From Bacteroidales bacterium (GTDB lineage Bacteria > Bacteroidota > Bacteroidia > Bacteroidales > UBA3824), in NCBI GenBank assembly GCA_017962175.1, contig JAGCVU010000272.1, positions 1-52,000 of the forward strand: a stretch of 52,000 nucleotides of DNA, written 5' to 3'. The position numbers were made by a program, and so were the translations under genes. The notes beneath the pieces were generated by a model, which was not told where the DNA came from, did not search any database, and worked only from the letters and a program-made list of their open reading frames with translations. This document shows, piece by piece, positions 48,609 through 52,000 of the stretch (the first letter of the stretch is position 1; each line of letters begins with the position of its first letter).

Positions 48609-50375
48609 ATGAATACAAATATCATAACCAAAGGCATTTTAGCCACCGCAGTAATATCAGCGTTAGCCACCGGAGCCAGCGCACAGCAGTTGCCAAGCTC
48701 GTTTAACTATCAAGCAGTAGTAAACGCAGAAGACGGATCGCCAGTAGCCGCTAAAAAAATCACGGTTGAAGTATCGATACTTCAAGGCACCGACTGCGAC
48801 AAAAACAGTTCATGCCCGGTGCTTTGGCAAGAACTCCACTACCCTACCACCAGCGACTTTGGACTTTTTTCTATTGAAATAGGCGCATCTGACGCCACCA
48901 ACACTTTGGCGGGAAGTTGCTCGCAATATAGCGACATTGATTGGTTGGATGTTTCGCAAGGCTATTACTACCTGAAAGTTCGTGCCGATTTTGGTGAGTC
49001 AGAGCATCTCAACAGCTTGAGCGACTTGGGAGTTTCTAAATTTTCGGCAGTGCCCTACGCTTTGGTAGCACAAAAAACCGATTTTGCCGCCAATGCCGGT
49101 AATGCAGCCACAGCCACTGAAGCTGGCAAGGTAACAGCAGATGCCAACAACAAGATACCCAACAAACTGGCTCAACTTGCCGATGTAGACGTGTCGTCAT
49201 TAGCAGCAAACCAAATTCTTGTATACGATGGCACAAAATGGATTACCAAAGCTGCTGCAGCATCAGGAGCATCTCAATTAGTCGACCTGAGCGATGTAGC
49301 TGTAAGTTCGCCCACCAACGGACAAGTACTAACCTACAACAGCACAAGCGGCAAATGGGTAAACACGACACAAACAGCAGCCACAACTATTACCAAACTA
49401 TCGCAACTTACCAATGAAAGTATCTCTGCGTCACCAACAGCAGGACAAGTTGTTGCCTACAATGGCTCAAAATGGGCAAACAAAGCTTTGACTTTAAGCG
49501 ATATATCCAATGTTAGCGTAAACACTACAACTCTCACAGCCGGACATATACTCACATACAATTCAACAAATCAAAAATGGGAAAACACAAAATTAAGAAC
49601 TGATTGCCCGTGGGTGGAGGTAGATGAGATTGCTGTAAATGGTACAAAAGTACCAGGAATCGTTTACAAAGATAAAAACAAATTCACCGAAAATGGGTTG
49701 ATTATGGATAATTATCTTATGTTAGGAAGTTTAGGTAAGGCTACAGGTAAAGGGTCTATAGCAATAAATGGAGGAAATGCTCTAGAAGTAGGCACAATTG
49801 CTATTGGAACAGGAAGTGAAGTACAACAACCAAATTCAATGGCACTAGGTACAAATTCCATTGCAAAGGCTAAAAACTCATTGGTAATTGGCTCAAATAA
49901 TGTCGAAGACAATCAAGGTCTTTTTATTATCGGAAATAGTGACTCTGAGAGCTCAAAAAGTAATGCATTTGTCGTTAGAAAAAATGGTGACGTATACATA
50001 AATGGTACTTTGGAATATACCTCCGACCGCCGTTTAAAAACTAACATCACTCCGTTGGAAAAATCTCTCGACAAAGTGATGAAACTCAACGGGGTAACAT
50101 TCAACTGGGATAAATCCAACCCCAAAAACGCAAACGCTTCTACCACACTCCAATACGGCTTCATTGCTCAAGAAATCGAAAAGGTTATACCCGAACTCGT
50201 AAACGAAGGTAGCGACGGCTACAAAACCGTTAACTACGTTGGTGTTATCCCTGTGCTTACTCAAGCTATTCAAGAGCAACAGCAAGAGATTGAGCAACTT
50301 AAAGAAGAAAACAAAAAACTAAACGACACACTTCAAGAACTTTTGAAACGTGTGGAGGCATTAGAAAAGAAATAA
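48609..50375 (+). CDS. Tail-fibre-like surface protein with S74 intramolecular chaperone domain
   Basis: 588 residues. Signal peptide (to about 26), then 'SSFNYQAVVNAEDGSPVAAKKITVEVSIL', an N-terminal domain shared by Bacteroidota tail-fibre-like proteins (27-165). Four repeats of the form 'LSDV.VSSP..GQVLTYN....KW.N' (about 187-345) form a shaft. A YadA-head-like segment follows (about 373-455, 'GSIAINGGNALEVGTIAIGTGSEV', 'NSMALGTNSIAKAKNSLVIGSNN'), then a peptidase S74 domain ('TSDRRLKTNITPLEKSLDKVMKLNGVTFNW', 'YGFIAQEIEKVIPELV') and a final coiled coil for trimerisation. S74 domains cut themselves off after trimer folding. The head region has a different base composition from the rest. It ends 3 bp from the convergent GNAT gene. 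Confidence 0.88.
   Translation: MNTNIITKGILATAVISALATGASAQQLPSSFNYQAVVNAEDGSPVAAKKITVEVSILQGTDCDKNSSCPVLWQELHYPTTSDFGLFSIEIGASDATNTLAGSCSQYSDIDWLDVSQGYYYLKVRADFGESEHLNSLSDLGVSKFSAVPYALVAQKTDFAANAGNAATATEAGKVTADANNKIPNKLAQLADVDVSSLAANQILVYDGTKWITKAAAASGASQLVDLSDVAVSSPTNGQVLTYNSTSGKWVNTTQTAATTITKLSQLTNESISASPTAGQVVAYNGSKWANKALTLSDISNVSVNTTTLTAGHILTYNSTNQKWENTKLRTDCPWVEVDEIAVNGTKVPGIVYKDKNKFTENGLIMDNYLMLGSLGKATGKGSIAINGGNALEVGTIAIGTGSEVQQPNSMALGTNSIAKAKNSLVIGSNNVEDNQGLFIIGNSDSESSKSNAFVVRKNGDVYINGTLEYTSDRRLKTNITPLEKSLDKVMKLNGVTFNWDKSNPKNANASTTLQYGFIAQEIEKVIPELVNEGSDGYKTVNYVGVIPVLTQAIQEQQQEIEQLKEENKKLNDTLQELLKRVEALEKK
49165..49600 (+). repeat. Tandem shaft repeats in the tail-fibre-like gene
   Basis: Four degenerate protein repeats of about 35-45 residues with the core 'GQVLTYN..KW' lie in a row. 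At DNA level they are diverged, so recent expansion is unlikely. Confidence 0.7.
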
Positions 50376-50378
50376 TGA

Positions 50379-50912
50379 TTAAATATTTTTGCTGATGAGT
50401 TGGTAGACAGCTTCGTCTTTCCAACCATCGGCAGAAAGATGCCATTGCTTAAACAAACCGCACTCTACAAAGCCAAGCGATTTAAACAACGCTATGCTCG
50501 CCGCATTATCGGAAAACACGCGGGCATACAATTGGTGAAAGTGCAGATAATTGAAACAATAATCAATTAAAAGATTCATGGCGTTGGTGGCAATTTTTTT
50601 GCCCCTTACCGAAGGTTCGTTTACCGAAATACCTACCGCTGCACGCATATCAAACGGCTCAAAATCAAATACATCTACCAATCCTACTGCTGTGTGTGTT
50701 TCGTTTTGCTCTATCACAAAACGAAACTGACGCATCTCGTAAATATCTCGCTGCGCCGAATCGCTTATATAATTGGTGAGCGCATATTTAGAATACGGCA
50801 ATGTTGTATAACTAACTTCCCAAATTGCAGGGTCGTTTTCCCATTTGTAAAGATTGTCCACATCAGTGGGTTCAAGTGGGCGAAGGGTTACAATATCATT
50901 TTTGAGAAGCAT
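50379..50912 (-). CDS. GNAT-family N-acetyltransferase (RimJ/RimL-like)
   Basis: 177 residues. 'IVTLRPLEPTDVDNLYKWENDPAIWEVS' at the N-terminus, the acetyl-CoA-binding stretch 'VGISVNEPSVRGKKIATNAMNLLIDYCF' and 'QLYARVFSDNAASIALFKSLGFVECGL' are typical. Proteins of this type acetylate N-terminal amino groups of ribosomal or other proteins, or small amines; the substrate is open. It starts 12 bp after rimM on the same strand, taking the position where trmD is often found. Confidence 0.88.
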   Translation of the reverse strand: MLLKNDIVTLRPLEPTDVDNLYKWENDPAIWEVSYTTLPYSKYALTNYISDSAQRDIYEMRQFRFVIEQNETHTAVGLVDVFDFEPFDMRAAVGISVNEPSVRGKKIATNAMNLLIDYCFNYLHFHQLYARVFSDNAASIALFKSLGFVECGLFKQWHLSADGWKDEAVYQLISKNI

Positions 50913-50924
50913 AGTATCAAGGTA

Positions 50925-51464
50925 TTAAAGATCGGTGAGCCCTTCGGGAATAGAAATTGTGATTTTTTTAGCGTCGTCATCCACATCAATCACCTCCACA
51001 GCCAAAGCCGGAACTAATAATTCTTTGCCATTGTTGTCGATAATCATAAGCGGATTGCCCGGAATATCGTCGATACCTTGTATCACTCCAAGATGATTGT
51101 TGAGATGATCAAAAGCTGTATATCCCTCATATTCAAATTGTTCTTCCTCATCTTCGTCAATATCGAGACTCTCTGTAAGGGCATAAACATCGTGACCTAT
51201 GAGCGACGACGCACTTTTTTGCGATTTAATAGTGGTAAAACGCAACGATACAGTCTTTTTGTTGTAAAAAACCGAATCCTCATCAATAAAGAAAGGAACC
51301 AAGTACCCGTCGATATCAACGAGTACAGGTTCCTCAGTAATAATCTCATAGAAGGGTGGTACAAGATTGAGTACCACGCCGCCATTGCTGCCTAAAAAAT
51401 TATAAATAGATGCAATTTTAGTCAAATTGCTTCTATCCAAATATTTATTCGGCTTTGGGTTCAT
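50925..51464 (-). CDS. rimM: Ribosome maturation factor RimM
   Basis: 179 residues from ATG 51464 ('[35 protein letters not shown]'), the normal RimM length. The frame stays open for another 37 codons, but these lie antisense-free inside rpsP, are Lys/Leu/Gln-rich and are only the shifted reading of its tail. The N-terminal RimM barrel '[16 protein letters not shown]' and '[12 protein letters not shown]' are followed by the PRC-barrel ('[12 protein letters not shown]', '[31 protein letters not shown]'). It helps 30S head assembly by binding S19. The start lies 20 bases inside rpsP. Confidence 0.87.
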   Translation of the reverse strand: MNPKPNKYLDRSNLTKIASIYNFLGSNGGVVLNLVPPFYEIITEEPVLVDIDGYLVPFFIDEDSVFYNKKTVSLRFTTIKSQKSASSLIGHDVYALTESLDIDEDEEEQFEYEGYTAFDHLNNHLGVIQGIDDIPGNPLMIIDNNGKELLVPALAVEVIDVDDDAKKITISIPEGLTDL

Positions 51465-52000
51465 CGGCGGGAGCTTCTGCTGCTTCGGTTTGAGCTGCCT
51501 CAGATTGAGCTGCTTCAGCCTCAGCTGCTTTAGCAGCGGCTTCTGCTTCAGCTTTCTTCTTATTGATTTCAGCAAGTTTAGCCTCTTTTACCTTAGTCTC
51601 AGCTTCAAGACGTTTAGCATTGTCGGCTTTCTTTTTGCTTTCGTCGCTTTCTTTAACAGCGTTGATTTTGTTTTCTTTGTTTTTGAGCCACTCGTTGAAT
51701 TTAGCCTCAGCTTGAGCTTCGGTAAGAGCGTTCTTTTTAATGCCACGCAACAAGTGATCTTTCAAGAGTACTCCCTTGCGCGAAAGGAGTGTTCTGCAAG
51801 TGTCGGTAGGTTGAGCGCCTGTCTGAATCCAATACAATGCGCGATCGAAATTGATATCGACCTGTGCAGGATTGGTGTTAGGATTGTAAGTTCCTACTTT
51901 TTCAATGAATCGGCCATCTCGTGGCGCTCTTGAGTCGGCAACTACTATCGAATAGTATGCGTAGCCCTTCTTACCGTGTCTTGCTAATCTAATTTTAACA
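51445..52000 (-). CDS. rpsP: 30S ribosomal protein S16 (5' end cut by window edge)
   Basis: The frame is open to base 51999; the first codon or two lie outside. The visible start reads '[20 protein letters not shown]', then '[20 protein letters not shown]', the conserved S16 core, and '[21 protein letters not shown]'. The last 80 or so residues are Lys/Glu and then Ala/Glu/Gln-rich, ending '[10 protein letters not shown]', an extension common in Bacteroidota S16 proteins and absent from E. coli. ATG 51837 is internal. The stop overlaps the rimM start by 20 bases, and rpsP-rimM is the usual order. Confidence 0.93.
   Translation of the reverse strand, partial: VKIRLARHGKKGYAYYSIVVADSRAPRDGRFIEKVGTYNPNTNPAQVDINFDRALYWIQTGAQPTDTCRTLLSRKGVLLKDHLLRGIKKNALTEAQAEAKFNEWLKNKENKINAVKESDESKKKADNAKRLEAETKVKEAKLAEINKKKAEAEAAAKAAEAEAAQSEAAQTEAAEAPADEPKAE

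Noticed and set aside
48609..50375. Prophage remnant, because of the tail-fibre-like gene
   Set aside because: No capsid, portal, terminase, integrase or lysis gene is nearby, and the protein has a signal peptide and a Bacteroidota-type N-terminal domain.

Overview
The window looks like a chromosomal segment of a Bacteroidota bacterium, most likely a Bacteroidales relative. Reasons: a TonB receptor paired with a DUF4249 lipoprotein, type IX secretion (T9SS) proteins of the PorP/SprF, PKD/CHU_C and type A C-terminal-domain kinds, the DUF6089-uppS-bamA-ompH-ompH-murI block, an S16 protein with a long Ala/Glu/Lys tail, weak Shine-Dalgarno sequences, and several promoters of the Bacteroidota type (TTG-N20-TAnnTTTG). 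No rRNA, tRNA, insertion sequence, prophage or CRISPR array was seen. All functions are read from sequence motifs; no database search was run.

Layout. 1-1.9 kb: end of a TonB receptor and a DUF4249 lipoprotein, closed by a bidirectional terminator. 2-8.8 kb: minus-strand run of LuxC-like acyl-CoA reductase, AI-2E family permease, miaA, GT2 glycosyltransferase, a small secreted protein and tadA, then a GH43 lipoprotein. 9.0-14.6 kb: a compact peptide-export cassette with a 56-residue double-glycine precursor, a terminator, a new promoter, a DUF3267 zincin, TolC-like and HlyD-like proteins and a C39-peptidase ABC transporter. 14.6-20.6 kb: a large TonB-like barrel protein, then aspS, a HepT-like small protein and an MBL hydrolase. 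20.6-28.5 kb: a sigma factor overlapping an anti-sigma-like/PKD/CHU_C fusion, then murI, two OmpH/Skp genes, bamA, uppS and DUF6089. 28.7-32.7 kb: TPR-SpoIIE phosphatase with an SGNH protein, and divergent sucC. 32.8-45.6 kb: a signalling locus of GAF/PAS sensor, GAF/PAS/SpoIIE phosphatase, SiaB-like kinase, SiaC-like protein, a TerB/FHA-like/ABCG transporter, two secreted proteins, and a divergent CheR methyltransferase. 45.8-50.4 kb: T9SS/surface cluster of PKD-CHU_C protein, PorP-OmpA fusion, a tiny type A CTD protein and a tail-fibre-like S74 protein. 50.4-52 kb: GNAT acetyltransferase, rimM and rpsP (cut by the right edge).

How the parts work together. The most complete candidate system is the 9.0-14.6 kb cassette. 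The C39 domain should cut the precursor after Gly-Gly and pass a cysteine-free, cationic, Gly-rich core of 33 residues through the ABC-HlyD-TolC conduit. The precursor gene is missed by length-limited ORF calling. The second candidate is the SiaABC-like partner-switching operon joined to an unusual ABC transporter, with no diguanylate cyclase in view. The third is the PorP-OmpA fusion beside its likely PKD-CHU_C cargo and a mosaic tail-fibre-like surface protein.
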